NCBI GenBank assembly: GCA_002501085.1
Contig: DLRL01000037.1
Location: 16,995-80,994 of the forward strand
From: Gemmatimonadales bacterium UBA7889
GTDB lineage: Bacteria > Gemmatimonadota > Gemmatimonadetes > Longimicrobiales > Gaopeijiaceae
DNA length: 64,000 nucleotides
Direction: 5' to 3'
The number at the start of each line of letters is the position of its first letter. Within the stretch, counting starts at the first letter, position 1. The position numbers and the translations under genes were made by a program. The notes under the pieces are model-generated. The model saw only the letters and a program-made list of their open reading frames with translations. It did not search any database and had not been told where the DNA came from. This document shows positions 9,441 through 18,556 of the stretch, one piece after another.

Positions 9441-9606
9441 CCTTGGATTCTTCTGCAGGTGCCGACAACTCGCCCTTGAAGTTACGAATTCCGGAGCCGA
9501 GTCCCCTCGCCAATTGGGGCAGCTTCTTGGCACCGAAGAAGATCATGAGGACCCCTAGCATGAGAGCTACCTCCCAGAAACCGATCACAGCCATTTGATA
9601 GCTCAT
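9427..9606 (-). CDS. tatA: Twin-arginine translocase subunit TatA
   Basis: A 59-residue protein. It has a short N-terminus (MSYQMAVIGFWE), a hydrophobic helix of about residues 8-24, then the diagnostic FFGAKKLPQLARGLGSGI, the TatA FG-x-KKLPxLxxxxG hinge and amphipathic helix, and an acidic tail. TatA oligomers form the pore for folded Tat substrates. Substrate candidates in this window include ActB (twin Arg) and the amidohydrolase at 39533. A GAGG lies about nine bases upstream of the ATG. Its stop overlaps the trmJ start region. No tatB or tatC is adjacent. Confidence 0.9.
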   Translation of the reverse strand: MSYQMAVIGFWEVALMLGVLMIFFGAKKLPQLARGLGSGIRNFKGELSAPAEESKDGEE

Positions 9607-9913
9607 TTTATGAGCGCCTCGGCAATAAGTTGTAGTCGAACGTTCGTAGTATCCTCATAGATCATATTGATCTTCAAATCTTAGCGGTAGTACTTCGGTT
9701 ACTGTGTGACTGAGGACTCTCGCTCCTGAAACTGGGTCTGCCGGAAGCAGCGTGACAAGCGCGTTCCGGCGAGGATTAGGCTCTAGGGTAGAGCACGGGT
9801 AACTGGGGCTCCGAAAGGGTTCAACGAAGTGGAAGGGAAGAGGGTTGACCTTGTGACAAAACCCCGTCATCGTGATGGCTTCCGAGTTCAGACCCCACTG
9901 TCCGAGAGATCGC
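9607..9913. other. 307-bp divergent intergenic region with several potential RNA stems
   Basis: Gap between divergent tatA and gcvH with no convincing gene. It contains a hyphenated palindrome GATCA-TAT-TGATC (9660-9672), a stem GCCGGAA/TTCCGGC (9740-9746 with 9764-9770), a hairpin GCTCTA-GGG-TAGAGC (9780-9794), and a longer stem GGGTT/AACCC (9842-9846 with 9860-9864) that encloses TTGT-G-ACAA. The three stems lie on the gcvH side and could form a structured leader. I looked for the glycine-riboswitch core sequences and did not find them. A tRNA-like D-arm appearance at 9780-9794 is not supported by an acceptor stem or T-arm. Confidence 0.45.
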
Positions 9914-10300
9914 ATGTCCGATATCCCTAGCGACCTGCTATACACTGAAGAGCACGAATACTTGAGGCCTTCTAGTGAGGAGGGAGTCTTCTTCGTTGGG
10001 ATTACTGATTACGCTCAGGGGGAACTCGGTGATGTTGTCTATATTGAGCTACCGGACACGGGAATTTCATTCTCAAAGATGGAAGTTTTCGGAACAATTG
10101 AGGCGGTAAAGGCTGTTAGTGATCTTTATAGCCCTATATCTGGTGAGGTGATGGAGATCAACATAGCTCTTGACGATGATCCTTCTCTCGTGAATTCCGA
10201 CCCATACAGTGAGGGTTGGATGATCAAACTTCGGGTTGATGATGAAGGCGACTTGGATGCCCTTCTGGACGCAGATCGGTACGAGGACCATATAAGCTGA
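9914..10300 (+). CDS. gcvH: Glycine cleavage system H protein
   Basis: Lipoyl carrier protein of the glycine cleavage system, shuttling the aminomethyl group between P, T and L proteins. The 128-residue product from ATG 9914 has the usual length and the lipoylation motif EAVKAVSD with the modified Lys at residue 66. Motifs YTEEHEYL near the start and SPISGEV after the lipoyl site are typical. A longer in-frame start at 9872 adds 14 residues not found in the family, and a GAGAG precedes the chosen ATG. gcvP follows 31 bp later. gcvT is not in the window. A LipM-like octanoyltransferase 3.7 kb downstream could attach the lipoyl precursor to this protein. Confidence 0.92.
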   Translation: MSDIPSDLLYTEEHEYLRPSSEEGVFFVGITDYAQGELGDVVYIELPDTGISFSKMEVFGTIEAVKAVSDLYSPISGEVMEINIALDDDPSLVNSDPYSEGWMIKLRVDDEGDLDALLDADRYEDHIS

Positions 10301-10331
10301 CTAGGATTCAGTCAGAGTGTCAGGGGAGCCC

Positions 10332-13211
10332 ATGACCTTTATTGACCCTCCTCCCGATTTCGAAGCCCGACACCTCGGCCCAACCCAGGCCGACATCTCA
10401 GGGATGCTTGAAGAAGTCGGTTATGATTCGCTCACAGACCTGGTAAGGGAAACGATCCCAGAATCTATCCGGATGGAGGGGGAACTTGATCTACCGGCGG
10501 CGCTGAGCGAAGCGGAGTTCATCAGTCACCTTCGTTCTGTTGCTTCTCAGAACCGCGTTTTCCGCTCATTCCTTGGTATGGGGTACAGTGACACTCTGGT
10601 CCCTGGTGTGATCCTGCGGAATATCATGGAGAACCCAGGTTGGTATACCCAGTATACACCTTATCAGGCTGAGATAGCCCAGGGGCGCCTGGAAGCACTC
10701 CTGAATTTTCAGACAATGATCATTGACTTAACCGGGCTACCGATTGCGAACGCGTCACTACTTGATGAAGCCACTGCGGCTGCCGAAGCTATGCACCTGG
10801 CCCGCGGAGAGAGCCTCGCCAGTTCGAATACCTTTTTTGTTTCAGAGCGTTGCCATCCCCAGACCATTGAGGTCGTGAAAACCCGGGCATGGCCCCTTGG
10901 CGTCGAAGTTGTGGTTGGAGACCATGCAAGTTTTGAACTACACGATGGGGTATTTGGAGCATTACTCCAGTATCCAACTACGGATGGTGAGGTTCTCGAT
11001 TATAAGCCCTTTGTTTCTAGGGCAAAGGAAGCTGGATCACTCGTAGTTGTTGCCGCAGATCTGATGGCCCTGGCCCTTCTGACTCCTCCTGGGGAATGGG
11101 GCGCAGATGTGGTAATTGGAAACTCTCAGCGCTTTGGTGTCCCCCTTGGCTGTGGTGGTCCGCACGCGGCATTTATGGCGGCGACAGAGTCTTTCAAACG
11201 CAAGATGCCTGGACGCATCATCGGGGTTTCTGTAGATGTAGATGGCAACCCAGCACTCCGGATGGCACTCCAGACACGGGAACAGCACATTCGGCGGGAG
11301 CGCGCCACGTCAAATATTTGTACCGCGCAAGTTTTACTTGCGATTATGGCGGGAGCGTACGCGGTTTACCACGGTCCGGAAGGGATTAAGCGTATCGCTG
11401 AGCGCATCCGAGCCCTTTCCAGTGTGTTGGCTTCTGGTCTTGAGTCACTCGGGCACCAGATTCTTACAAGAGTATTTTTTGATACAATTAGGGTGTGTCC
11501 CATGGATGGTGCGGAGGACATACTTGCCCGTGCGGTTTCACATGGGATCAATCTCAGAGATTTTGAAGACGGGACAGTCGGTATTGCGCTAGATGAAGTC
11601 ACGACACCTGCGGATGTCGACGAGCTTTTCTCGATTTTTTCGGTTGGCAATGAACACGACGTTGATGCTGGCGAGCTAGCGTCAACGTCTGGACCATCCG
11701 AATTACCAGACTGGGCCTCCAGGACAACTCCTTATCTGGAACACGAAGTCTTCAATCGCTATCACTCAGAGACCGAGATGCTTCGGTACCTGCACAAGCT
11801 GGAGTCCCGCGACCTGTCGCTTAACGCGGGTATGATACCGCTTGGTTCTTGTACTATGAAACTCAATGCAACAAGCCAAATGGTGGGTGTTACTTGGCCC
11901 GACATAGGTCGCATTCATCCTTTTGCACCCTCTGATCAGATGGAGGGGTATCAGATCATCTTCTCAGATCTTGAGCATTGGTTGGCTCAGATCACTGGTT
12001 TTACGGCAACATCACTTCAACCGAACTCAGGAGCCCAGGGTGAATACGCGGGCCTTCTGGTGATTCGGGCCTACCATGAAGATCAAAATGAAGGTCACCG
12101 GGGAGTGTGCCTGATTCCTGCATCAGCTCACGGCACAAACCCAGCGAGTGCAGTAATGGCAGGTATGAAAGTCGTGGTTGTTAAGAGCAGCGAAGACGGT
12201 ACGATCGACCTTGCCGACCTTGAGGCTAAGGCCACAGAGTATGCCCCTGAACTTTCTGCAATTATGGTCACTTATCCCTCCACACACGGAGTCTTTGAAG
12301 AGCAAATCAAGGATGTTTGTCAGATCGTTCATGCCAATGGTGGCCTTGTTTATCTAGATGGGGCAAACCTCAATGCGCAGGTTGGCCTTGCGCGGCCTGG
12401 TGATTATGGTGCGGATGTCTGCCATATCAACCTGCATAAAACTTTTGCGATCCCTCACGGTGGCGGTGGCCCGGGGATGGGGCCAATCTGTGTTAATGCG
12501 AAGCTAGCTCCATACCTCCCAGGTCATCCAATCCATCGGGTTGGGGGTGAAAAGGCGATCGGTCCAGTTTCATCAGCCGCTTGGGGAAGTGCGAGCATTC
12601 TGACGATATCATGGGCATATATCTCGATGTTGGGCTCCAGAGGAGTACGACATGCTTCGGAGTTGGCGATACTTGGTGCTAACTACATGGCGAAGCGCAT
12701 CGAGCCTCATTTTGAAGTCCTATATAGGGGCGAACATGGTCTGGTGGCGCACGAGTTCATTATTGACCTAAGACCACTCAAGCGAGAGACAGGTATAACT
12801 GAAGAAGATGTGGCAAAGAGATTGATTGATTATGGGTTCCATGCACCTACTGTGTCTTTCCCGGTGATTGGCACCATCATGATTGAACCCACTGAGAGCG
12901 AGCCAAAGCAGGAACTCGATCGGCTAGTGGATGCACTGATCTCGATTCGTGAGGAGATCCGAGAAGTGGAAATGGGGGTCGCGGATCCGATTGATAACCC
13001 GCTGAAGAACGCACCCCATACGGCTCTGATGGTCACCGCTGACGACTGGGGTCATGCCTATTCTCGCTCGAAGGCAGCATACCCGGCCGCATGGACGCGG
13101 GATTTCAAGTTTTGGCCGCATGTAAGACGAGTGGATAATGCATACGGAGATCGAAATCTTATGTGCGCGTGCCCACCGATTGATCATTATGAGGATGCTG
13201 CTGCGGGCTAG
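10332..13211 (+). CDS. gcvP: Glycine dehydrogenase (decarboxylating), single-chain P protein
   Basis: PLP enzyme that decarboxylates glycine and transfers the aminomethyl group to lipoylated GcvH. At 959 residues it is the long single-chain form, with the two halves that are separate GcvPA and GcvPB subunits in many bacteria. The PLP-binding lysine is K703 in [18 protein letters not shown]-terminal landmarks include FEARHLGP and [16 protein letters not shown]. The ATG at 10332 follows AGGGGAG closely; a GTG at 10317 would add five residues. It is paired with gcvH and probably co-transcribed. No abnormality in conserved blocks was noticed. Confidence 0.93.
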   Translation: MTFIDPPPDFEARHLGPTQADISGMLEEVGYDSLTDLVRETIPESIRMEGELDLPAALSEAEFISHLRSVASQNRVFRSFLGMGYSDTLVPGVILRNIMENPGWYTQYTPYQAEIAQGRLEALLNFQTMIIDLTGLPIANASLLDEATAAAEAMHLARGESLASSNTFFVSERCHPQTIEVVKTRAWPLGVEVVVGDHASFELHDGVFGALLQYPTTDGEVLDYKPFVSRAKEAGSLVVVAADLMALALLTPPGEWGADVVIGNSQRFGVPLGCGGPHAAFMAATESFKRKMPGRIIGVSVDVDGNPALRMALQTREQHIRRERATSNICTAQVLLAIMAGAYAVYHGPEGIKRIAERIRALSSVLASGLESLGHQILTRVFFDTIRVCPMDGAEDILARAVSHGINLRDFEDGTVGIALDEVTTPADVDELFSIFSVGNEHDVDAGELASTSGPSELPDWASRTTPYLEHEVFNRYHSETEMLRYLHKLESRDLSLNAGMIPLGSCTMKLNATSQMVGVTWPDIGRIHPFAPSDQMEGYQIIFSDLEHWLAQITGFTATSLQPNSGAQGEYAGLLVIRAYHEDQNEGHRGVCLIPASAHGTNPASAVMAGMKVVVVKSSEDGTIDLADLEAKATEYAPELSAIMVTYPSTHGVFEEQIKDVCQIVHANGGLVYLDGANLNAQVGLARPGDYGADVCHINLHKTFAIPHGGGGPGMGPICVNAKLAPYLPGHPIHRVGGEKAIGPVSSAAWGSASILTISWAYISMLGSRGVRHASELAILGANYMAKRIEPHFEVLYRGEHGLVAHEFIIDLRPLKRETGITEEDVAKRLIDYGFHAPTVSFPVIGTIMIEPTESEPKQELDRLVDALISIREEIREVEMGVADPIDNPLKNAPHTALMVTADDWGHAYSRSKAAYPAAWTRDFKFWPHVRRVDNAYGDRNLMCACPPIDHYEDAAAG

Positions 13212-13357
13212 GAGTACTGTATCAGTTAGTCGTCATAAATGCGCCCTATCGCTTGTTTCCTAGAAAACGTGCTCTAATCTGATTAGCATGCGTCTTATGA
13301 TGCGTTTCTGAGTACACAAGTCCACTCGTTCAGAACTTTGATACCACAAGGAGTTAT

Positions 13358-14044
13358 ATGGCGACACTAACCTTCATAGGTCACTCAACCTTCACGCTAC
13401 AGACGGACCATGGTGCCAGGTTAGTGATAGATCCCTTCCTTGCGGATAATCCGGTGACCGAAGTCACCTCGGAAGATCTCGAAGCTGACTTTATTTTGGT
13501 CACACATGGTCATCATGACCATGTGGGGGATCTGATTCCATTAGCTATCCAGACGGGTGCAACCATTATCGCATCATACGAAATTGCCAGCTATATGGAA
13601 CAGAAGCATGGATGTCCTGTGAGTCCTCACCATATCGGTGGTGGAGTCAGTTATCCATTTGGCTATGTGAAGATGACCCCGGCCTTGCATGGCGGGAAAC
13701 TTGATCTTCCGGGAGCTGAAGGGTTTACAACGGTACCCGGCGGGTTCTTGATCAATTTGGGTGAGGGTCAGCGCTTTTATTATGCTGGCGACACAGGCTT
13801 ATCGACTGAAATGCAACTCCTCAAGGGGAAAGTAGATGTAGCAGCCCTGCCTATTGGGGATCGGTTCACCATGGGTCCAAGCGATGCAGTGACTGCGGTC
13901 GAATTCATAGAGCCTTCTGTTGTGATCCCGTTTCACTATGACACGTGGCCTCCGATCGAACAGGACGTTAGTGCCTTTGTCGATGCGGTTGGTGGTCTAG
14001 CCGATGTCCAGGTGATGCAACCAGGAGCTGTTTTCGAGTTTTAG
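13358..14044 (+). CDS. UPF0173-type metal-dependent hydrolase (metallo-beta-lactamase fold)
   Basis: Cytoplasmic metallo-beta-lactamase-fold protein of 228 residues. It has the metal-binding HGHHDH at 50-55, a later YYAGDTGL that supplies an aspartate, and a C-terminal VVIPFHYDTWP with another histidine. This arrangement is characteristic of the UPF0173 (YtkL-like) group, whose physiological substrate is not established. The ATG is preceded by AAGGAG seven bases upstream. The stop is one base from the GTG of the following LipM-like gene, so the two are probably co-transcribed. Function beyond hydrolase is not inferable here. Confidence 0.82.
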   Translation: MATLTFIGHSTFTLQTDHGARLVIDPFLADNPVTEVTSEDLEADFILVTHGHHDHVGDLIPLAIQTGATIIASYEIASYMEQKHGCPVSPHHIGGGVSYPFGYVKMTPALHGGKLDLPGAEGFTTVPGGFLINLGEGQRFYYAGDTGLSTEMQLLKGKVDVAALPIGDRFTMGPSDAVTAVEFIEPSVVIPFHYDTWPPIEQDVSAFVDAVGGLADVQVMQPGAVFEF

Positions 14045-14045
14045 G

Positions 14046-14834
14046 GTGACAGATAAGCCTATGAGTTCCGGTCTCCGGTGGCGTGTCATTCGGGATGGTC
14101 CACGCACAGGGTCATATAACATGGCGCTTGACCATGCGCTTGCCGTTTGCTCCCAGCAGGGCCAGGGGGTGCTGCGCCTCTACTCTTGGATTGAAGCGAC
14201 CGTGTCCTTTGGCAGAAACGAACCTGCCAGAGGCCTGTATGACCGAGCCAAGGCAGCTGATCAGGGGATCGAATTTGTAAGAAGGCCGAGCGGTGGCAGA
14301 GCCGTTTTACACTCTAATGAGGTTACATACGCGATTGTTGTGCCGGTCCGCGCACTCGGTGGGCCCAGGGCCTCTTACGTAGAGATCAATCGTGGTTTAA
14401 CAGAAGGACTTTCATCAATTGGAGCTGCCGTCACCGTTACTGATCATGGTGAGACGTTATCTCCAGACGCTGGTGCCTGCTTTGGGGTTCCGGCCCCGGG
14501 AGAGATTATAGCGAATGAAAGGAAGTTGGTGGGCAGTGCACAACTGCGGGTGGGAGACGCTCTCCTCCAGCACGGCTCGATCATTATCGACGGAGACCAA
14601 TCACTACTCAATCAACTTACTGGTAAGCTTCACGACACGGTTCACCCCGCGACACTTCGGTCAATGCTGGGAGTAGTTCACCAGGATCAAGTTATCTTCA
14701 GCGTCATTGAGGGACTAAAGCATGTTCTAGGGGGTTCTTGGGAAGAAGGACAGTACCTGTCAGGAGAGTGCAATGAGGCAGGTCGGCTTGAGCGACAGCG
14801 CTATAGTCAAGCGGGGTGGACATGGAGACGGTGA
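14046..14834 (+). CDS. lipM: LipM-like octanoyltransferase / lipoate-protein ligase family protein
   Basis: Member of the biotin/lipoate ligase (BPL/LplA) fold, 262 residues. It has the acyl-site motif RRPSGGRAVLH (79-89), a cysteine in ACFGVPAPGE (Cys145), and KLVGSAQ with K160, followed by LLQHGS. A Cys at this location followed by the ExxxNxRKxxGSAQ pattern is the signature of LipM-type octanoyl-ACP:GcvH transferases, which work through a thioester. Ligases using free lipoate lack that catalytic role. Presence close to gcvH supports a role in lipoate assembly. GTG 14046 overlaps the previous gene's end; ATG 14061 is an alternative start with GGGTGA upstream. A plain lipoate ligase remains possible. 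Confidence 0.78.
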   Translation: MTDKPMSSGLRWRVIRDGPRTGSYNMALDHALAVCSQQGQGVLRLYSWIEATVSFGRNEPARGLYDRAKAADQGIEFVRRPSGGRAVLHSNEVTYAIVVPVRALGGPRASYVEINRGLTEGLSSIGAAVTVTDHGETLSPDAGACFGVPAPGEIIANERKLVGSAQLRVGDALLQHGSIIIDGDQSLLNQLTGKLHDTVHPATLRSMLGVVHQDQVIFSVIEGLKHVLGGSWEEGQYLSGECNEAGRLERQRYSQAGWTWRR

Positions 14835-14873
14835 TCTATCCGAAGGCGGATCCCTCGGTAGGAGATTTAGGGC

Positions 14874-14903
14874 TTGACACTCTTAAGGGATTTAAGCCAT
14901 AAT
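14874..14903 (+). promoter_or_regulatory. Strong sigma-70 type promoter for exbB/tolQ
   Basis: Perfect -35 TTGACA at 14874-14879, an 18-base spacer, and -10 CATAAT at 14898-14903 (five of six matches). Transcription would start near 14910, leaving a leader of about 85 bases before the exbB/tolQ gene. It lies just after the end of the LipM-like gene. Confidence 0.7.
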
Positions 14904-14995
14904 CGGGGCCTCGTAGCTGCACGCCCTTCCCCTGTTTGCTTAGTGGAAGCGCGCTGTACTGCGAACCAGCAAGACTTTCCTAGGAGGTTGGTTTG

Positions 14996-15676
14996 GTGAT
15001 TCAGTTGTACAGTGCGTTTCTTCAGATTCCAGGCCTAGAGGGCACAGATGCTTCTATGTCGGAGCAGTTGAGTCAACTATGGGCAGACACCGGATTCATG
15101 CGGGTGCCCCTAGCTGCTTGTCTAGTTCTCGGGATCTTGGTCATCATCTGGAAGTTCATCAGGCTATGGATGATCGCCGCAAAAACACGCCAAGTTCTCA
15201 GGGATGTGGATGAACTGCTCACACAGCAACAGATCCGTGAAGCCCTTGAGTTGACCCGCGACACGGACGCTCCGGCAGCCAACATCCTGTATGCTGGCCT
15301 TGAGCGGAGTGAAGAAGGTACCGATCGCGTGATGAAGGCGATTGAAAACCAAGGCTTGATCGAGATGAGCAAACTCGAAAGTGGACTCGTAATACTTGCG
15401 ACGCTCTCGACGATTGCTCCGCTACTAGGCTTCCTAGGCACGGTGATTGGCATGATTATCGCCTTCCAATCGATTGAGGCTGCGGGTGAAGTTGAGGCAA
15501 CTTTGGTTGCTGGAGGTATTAAGGTCGCGTTATTGACGACAGCAGCTGGTCTTGCCATCGCTATCCCGGTATCGATCGGGCACAATTATTTTGTCTCCTT
15601 CATCGATGGTATAGTGATCGATATGGAAGAATCAGCCCAAAAGATGGTTGATACCTTGCATGCAATGTCGAAGTAG
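14996..15676 (+). CDS. ExbB/TolQ/MotA-family proton channel protein
   Basis: Inner-membrane protein of 226 residues from GTG 14996 (TTG 14993 is the alternative), with AGGAGG at 14982-14987. Three hydrophobic segments are visible: VPLAACLVLGILVII, then the long pair GLVILATLSTIAPLLGFLGTVIGMIIAF and IKVALLTTAAGLAIAIPVSI. This is the ExbB/TolQ topology, with the conserved LLGFLGTVxGM helix and the Thr-rich third helix. Such proteins form proton channels with an ExbD/TolR partner that energises TonB or Tol systems. No partner gene follows; a very strong terminator does. Whether it acts as ExbB, TolQ or a gliding/other motor stator cannot be decided from sequence. Confidence 0.85.
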   Translation: MIQLYSAFLQIPGLEGTDASMSEQLSQLWADTGFMRVPLAACLVLGILVIIWKFIRLWMIAAKTRQVLRDVDELLTQQQIREALELTRDTDAPAANILYAGLERSEEGTDRVMKAIENQGLIEMSKLESGLVILATLSTIAPLLGFLGTVIGMIIAFQSIEAAGEVEATLVAGGIKVALLTTAAGLAIAIPVSIGHNYFVSFIDGIVIDMEESAQKMVDTLHAMSK

Positions 15677-15710
15677 TATATTTGGCTGACGGTCGTAAAG
15701 GACTGAGTGA

Positions 15711-15750
15711 AAAGAGGCCACCCCGTTTGGGGGTGGCCTCTTTTTTTATT
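15711..15750 (+). terminator. Strong intrinsic terminator after exbB/tolQ
   Basis: A 14-bp perfect stem (15711-15724 with 15730-15743), a GTTTG loop and a run of seven T. It is the most convincing terminator in the window and isolates the exbB/tolQ transcript from the downstream transglycosylase. Confidence 0.95.
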
Positions 15751-15823
15751 GTTTTCTATGGTGAGAAGGCTCAACAGTCATTAACGATGTAATGGTTCTA
15801 GCCCGGAGTTTTTGGATGCGTCG

Positions 15824-18139
15824 ATGCTGAGAGCGTTCCCGGTTGTCATGATTATGAGTGCTGCAGTTGGAGCAATCACTCCCCAAGACAGTTCCTATCG
15901 TTCCTTCCTGTTATCACCAACAGACTCCGCACTGGTTGAGTTTGAAGCTGGCCGGTTTTGGCATGCTGCTCGAATGCTCCGAGAGGAGGAAGCTGCAGCC
16001 GGGGGGCCTGAAGATGTACTTCTTCTTGCCCGAGCCGAAGCTGGTTGGGGGAATTGGTTAGCTGTAGCTGAACTCTTGGATGGGGCCGAATGGTTGCCTG
16101 AAGAGTCAGGTGCCATTGGGCTCTATCTACTTGGTAGAGCCTGGGAGGCCCAGGGACAGTGGGAAGAGGCGGCTGAGTCATATGGTCGCTATGTGGACCT
16201 CGGTTTGTCAGGAACAACCAGACATCATGCGTCTATTGCGAGGCGGACTCTAAGTCTATGGAAGTCTGGTGAACGAGAGGCTTCTTTCGTCAGTTTACGT
16301 CAACTCGAGCCACACTTGGGTGCTCAGAGTTGGACTGCGCTAGAAATAGCCTTGGGAGAAGCCCGGGACGGGAACGTATCGTCCGTGGAAGACCTTCTAG
16401 GCATGATAGAGCAGCCCCTAGCCCGACTTTCCAGCTGGCGTCTCTTACCGGATGCCTTGTTCGAAGCAGGGGATGTGATCGGGGCGACTGAAGCTTTTCG
16501 TGAAGCATACCAACAGCTTACTGGTGACCATCGGGCAACTGCAGGGATAGAGTTAGCGGAGCTTCTCCTAGCTGGCGGGGATACAGCTACAGCACGCGGA
16601 CTGTTATTGGAAGGCTTAGAAGAAGCTCCTGGCACTTTTCGCGATCGAGCTGCAGCTCAACTGTTTGATCTGGGAAATACCAATCGGGAGTTGACTCTTG
16701 AACTTGCGCGCATACTCGATCGTGCGGGTGACGGACGTCGCGCTCTTATGGGGTACGATAGAGTTGTAGCCCTTTCTGCGAATACGGTAGACGGGATGTC
16801 GGTGCCCCTGCCGATGCGTGTCGAGCGTGCGCGACTTATGGGGACCGTACAAGCCAGACAGGAAGAAGCGATTCAAGAATTTCGAGCAATTCGAGACGTG
16901 ACCACAGATGATCGTATCGGTGGGCGCAACCTTGAATTGTGGGCCCAGCTCCGAAGAAGACAGGGGCTAGATGAACATGTTCGGACGCTCAGGCGTTGGC
17001 TGATCGAAGAGCATCCGAATAGTTCGGAAGCCGCAGAAGTAGCTTGGTCACAAGCCAGCCAGGCTGATAGTCGGGGTGAACTAGACTCGGCATTGCGCCA
17101 ATATACTGTCTTAAGTGCTAACGCTCGAAGCCATGCTCGAGCTGGACAGGCTAGGATGCGTTCAGGCCAGATCTACTTAGGGCGTTCGGATAGAGAAAGA
17201 GCTGCAGGAGTTTTCGAGGGATATTTGGACGATTTTCCTGAGGGACGACGCTGGCAAGAAGCATCATACTGGGCTGGGCGAATGCGTATGGAGTTGGGTG
17301 ATACTACCGCTGCCGAAAAGCATATTCGACAGATCACAACCCGGGACCCTGTTTCATACTATGCAGTGATAGGAGCTGAGCTCCTCGGTGAGTTATACAC
17401 GATGAATGTTTCAGATGCAGATGATCCTGCTGTCCCACCATGGTTGAACAGAGGGCTCAGCGATATCGACTTGTTCGCTGAAGCAGGACTTGAACAGGCT
17501 GCTGCTGCGGAGGTGAACAGACTCATAGCAATAGCAAGAATGTCCAAGAACGATATGCTGGGGTTAGCCGAAGGCCTAATTGCCCGAGGTCGCACGATCG
17601 ATGGAATCAACTTGGGCTGGGCGTTGCGTGATGAAGGATATGAGTGGGACTCCCGGCTGATTCGTGTTGCCTTCCCTCTTCCCTATCTCGACTTGATCCG
17701 AAGAGAGGCGATGGAGTGGGGTGTGGATCCGATCACTCTTGCGGCAATCATCCGGCAAGAATCCGCATTCAAGGCTGACATAGTCAGTCGAGCTGGAGCA
17801 ATTGGACTAATGCAGGTCATGCCGCCGACAGGTGCTCAACTTGCACGAGTACACGGGCCCTCAGACTTCCAGGAGGCGCACTTAGCATCACCTGAAGTTA
17901 GCCTACATCTAGGGGCTGCGTATTTTAAGGAGATGAGTGCCCGTTACGATGGCGTTCTTCCTCTTATTCTTTCGGCATACAACGCTGGTCCAACTAGAGC
18001 GACTCGGTGGAAGCAGTATCCAGAAATCTCTGATTTACTCCGTTTTACCGAGCGTATTCCGTTTGTCGAGACCAGGGGTTACGTCAAGAATGTCAGGAGA
18101 AACCTTGGGATTTATCGGGTTCTTTATGGACAAAATTGA
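15824..18139 (+). CDS. slt: Soluble lytic murein transglycosylase (Slt70-like) with TPR-type N-terminal region
   Basis: Periplasmic enzyme that cleaves peptidoglycan glycan strands to 1,6-anhydromuropeptides. The 771-residue product from ATG 15824 begins with a signal peptide (MLRAFPVVMIMSAAVGA). A long helical repeat region of TPR character spans roughly 40-580. A C-terminal goose-lysozyme-like SLT domain spans about 625-765, with catalytic Glu646 in RQESAF, then GAIGLMQVMP and SAYNAGP, all hallmark motifs. Architecture and size match Slt70, though the repeat region looks more TPR-like. A TTG at 15812 is nearer the GGAG but would put an Asp before the signal peptide, so the ATG is preferred. 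Confidence 0.88.
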   Translation: MLRAFPVVMIMSAAVGAITPQDSSYRSFLLSPTDSALVEFEAGRFWHAARMLREEEAAAGGPEDVLLLARAEAGWGNWLAVAELLDGAEWLPEESGAIGLYLLGRAWEAQGQWEEAAESYGRYVDLGLSGTTRHHASIARRTLSLWKSGEREASFVSLRQLEPHLGAQSWTALEIALGEARDGNVSSVEDLLGMIEQPLARLSSWRLLPDALFEAGDVIGATEAFREAYQQLTGDHRATAGIELAELLLAGGDTATARGLLLEGLEEAPGTFRDRAAAQLFDLGNTNRELTLELARILDRAGDGRRALMGYDRVVALSANTVDGMSVPLPMRVERARLMGTVQARQEEAIQEFRAIRDVTTDDRIGGRNLELWAQLRRRQGLDEHVRTLRRWLIEEHPNSSEAAEVAWSQASQADSRGELDSALRQYTVLSANARSHARAGQARMRSGQIYLGRSDRERAAGVFEGYLDDFPEGRRWQEASYWAGRMRMELGDTTAAEKHIRQITTRDPVSYYAVIGAELLGELYTMNVSDADDPAVPPWLNRGLSDIDLFAEAGLEQAAAAEVNRLIAIARMSKNDMLGLAEGLIARGRTIDGINLGWALRDEGYEWDSRLIRVAFPLPYLDLIRREAMEWGVDPITLAAIIRQESAFKADIVSRAGAIGLMQVMPPTGAQLARVHGPSDFQEAHLASPEVSLHLGAAYFKEMSARYDGVLPLILSAYNAGPTRATRWKQYPEISDLLRFTERIPFVETRGYVKNVRRNLGIYRVLYGQN

Positions 18140-18283
18140 CCTCGCTAGTTCCCGAAACATGAACGCTCACTGTGCCTTTCTGTAGCTAGGCTCAGATCAG
18201 CTTGCGGCCACTCCTAGTGCGTTCTAAGGTGAGGTGCTTAGTGATCGTACCGCTTATGATCAATTCAATACGGAGGAAGCTGT

Positions 18284-18481
18284 GTGAAAGGGACGGTTAA
18301 ATGGTTCAACGACACGAAAGGGTATGGATTCATCGAGCACACTGACGGCAATGACTTATTTGTTCACTTCTCTGCGATCCTTAGTGAAGGATTTCGGACG
18401 CTACAGGAAGGGGAAGAGGTGGAATTCGAGCTCGGAGAATCGGATCTCGGTCTCCAGGCCTATAATGTTATTCCGATATGA
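18284..18481 (+). CDS. Cold-shock domain protein (CspA family)
   Basis: Single-stranded nucleic-acid-binding OB-fold protein of 65 residues, the usual Csp length. Both RNA-binding motifs are present: KGYGFIE (RNP1, 12-18) and DLFVHFSAI (RNP2, about 24-32). It starts with GTG, eight bases behind a CGGAGGA ribosome site. Csp proteins act as RNA chaperones and are not necessarily cold-induced. The gene is 75 bp upstream of polA on the same strand and may be co-transcribed with it. The leader (18140-18283) shows no clear long stem. Confidence 0.93.
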   Translation: MKGTVKWFNDTKGYGFIEHTDGNDLFVHFSAILSEGFRTLQEGEEVEFELGESDLGLQAYNVIPI

Positions 18482-18556
18482 AAATTCTTGGGCTATAGCA
18501 CTTAACCCTCTCGTTTCCCAGCCGAGAAGAGACTTCTTCAAAGACGATCTTCTTTC

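Noticed and set aside
7722..9600. Sites resembling IS ends or attachment sites near the actF-hisN junction
   Set aside because: No terminal inverted repeats, target duplications or transposase remnants were seen.
9780..9836. tRNA-like D-arm and T-arm resemblance in the gcvH leader
   Set aside because: No 7-bp acceptor stem, no anticodon stem and no GGTTCRANYCC T-loop could be built around it.
9607..9913. Glycine riboswitch before gcvH
   Set aside because: The conserved core sequences of either aptamer were not found by eye.
9655..9945. 96-codon minus-strand frame in the tatA-gcvH gap
   Set aside because: The translation has no motif, and its right end overlaps gcvH in antisense.
15073..15585. 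170-codon minus-strand frame over exbB/tolQ
   Set aside because: Antisense shadow of a well-supported membrane protein gene with promoter and terminator on the other strand.
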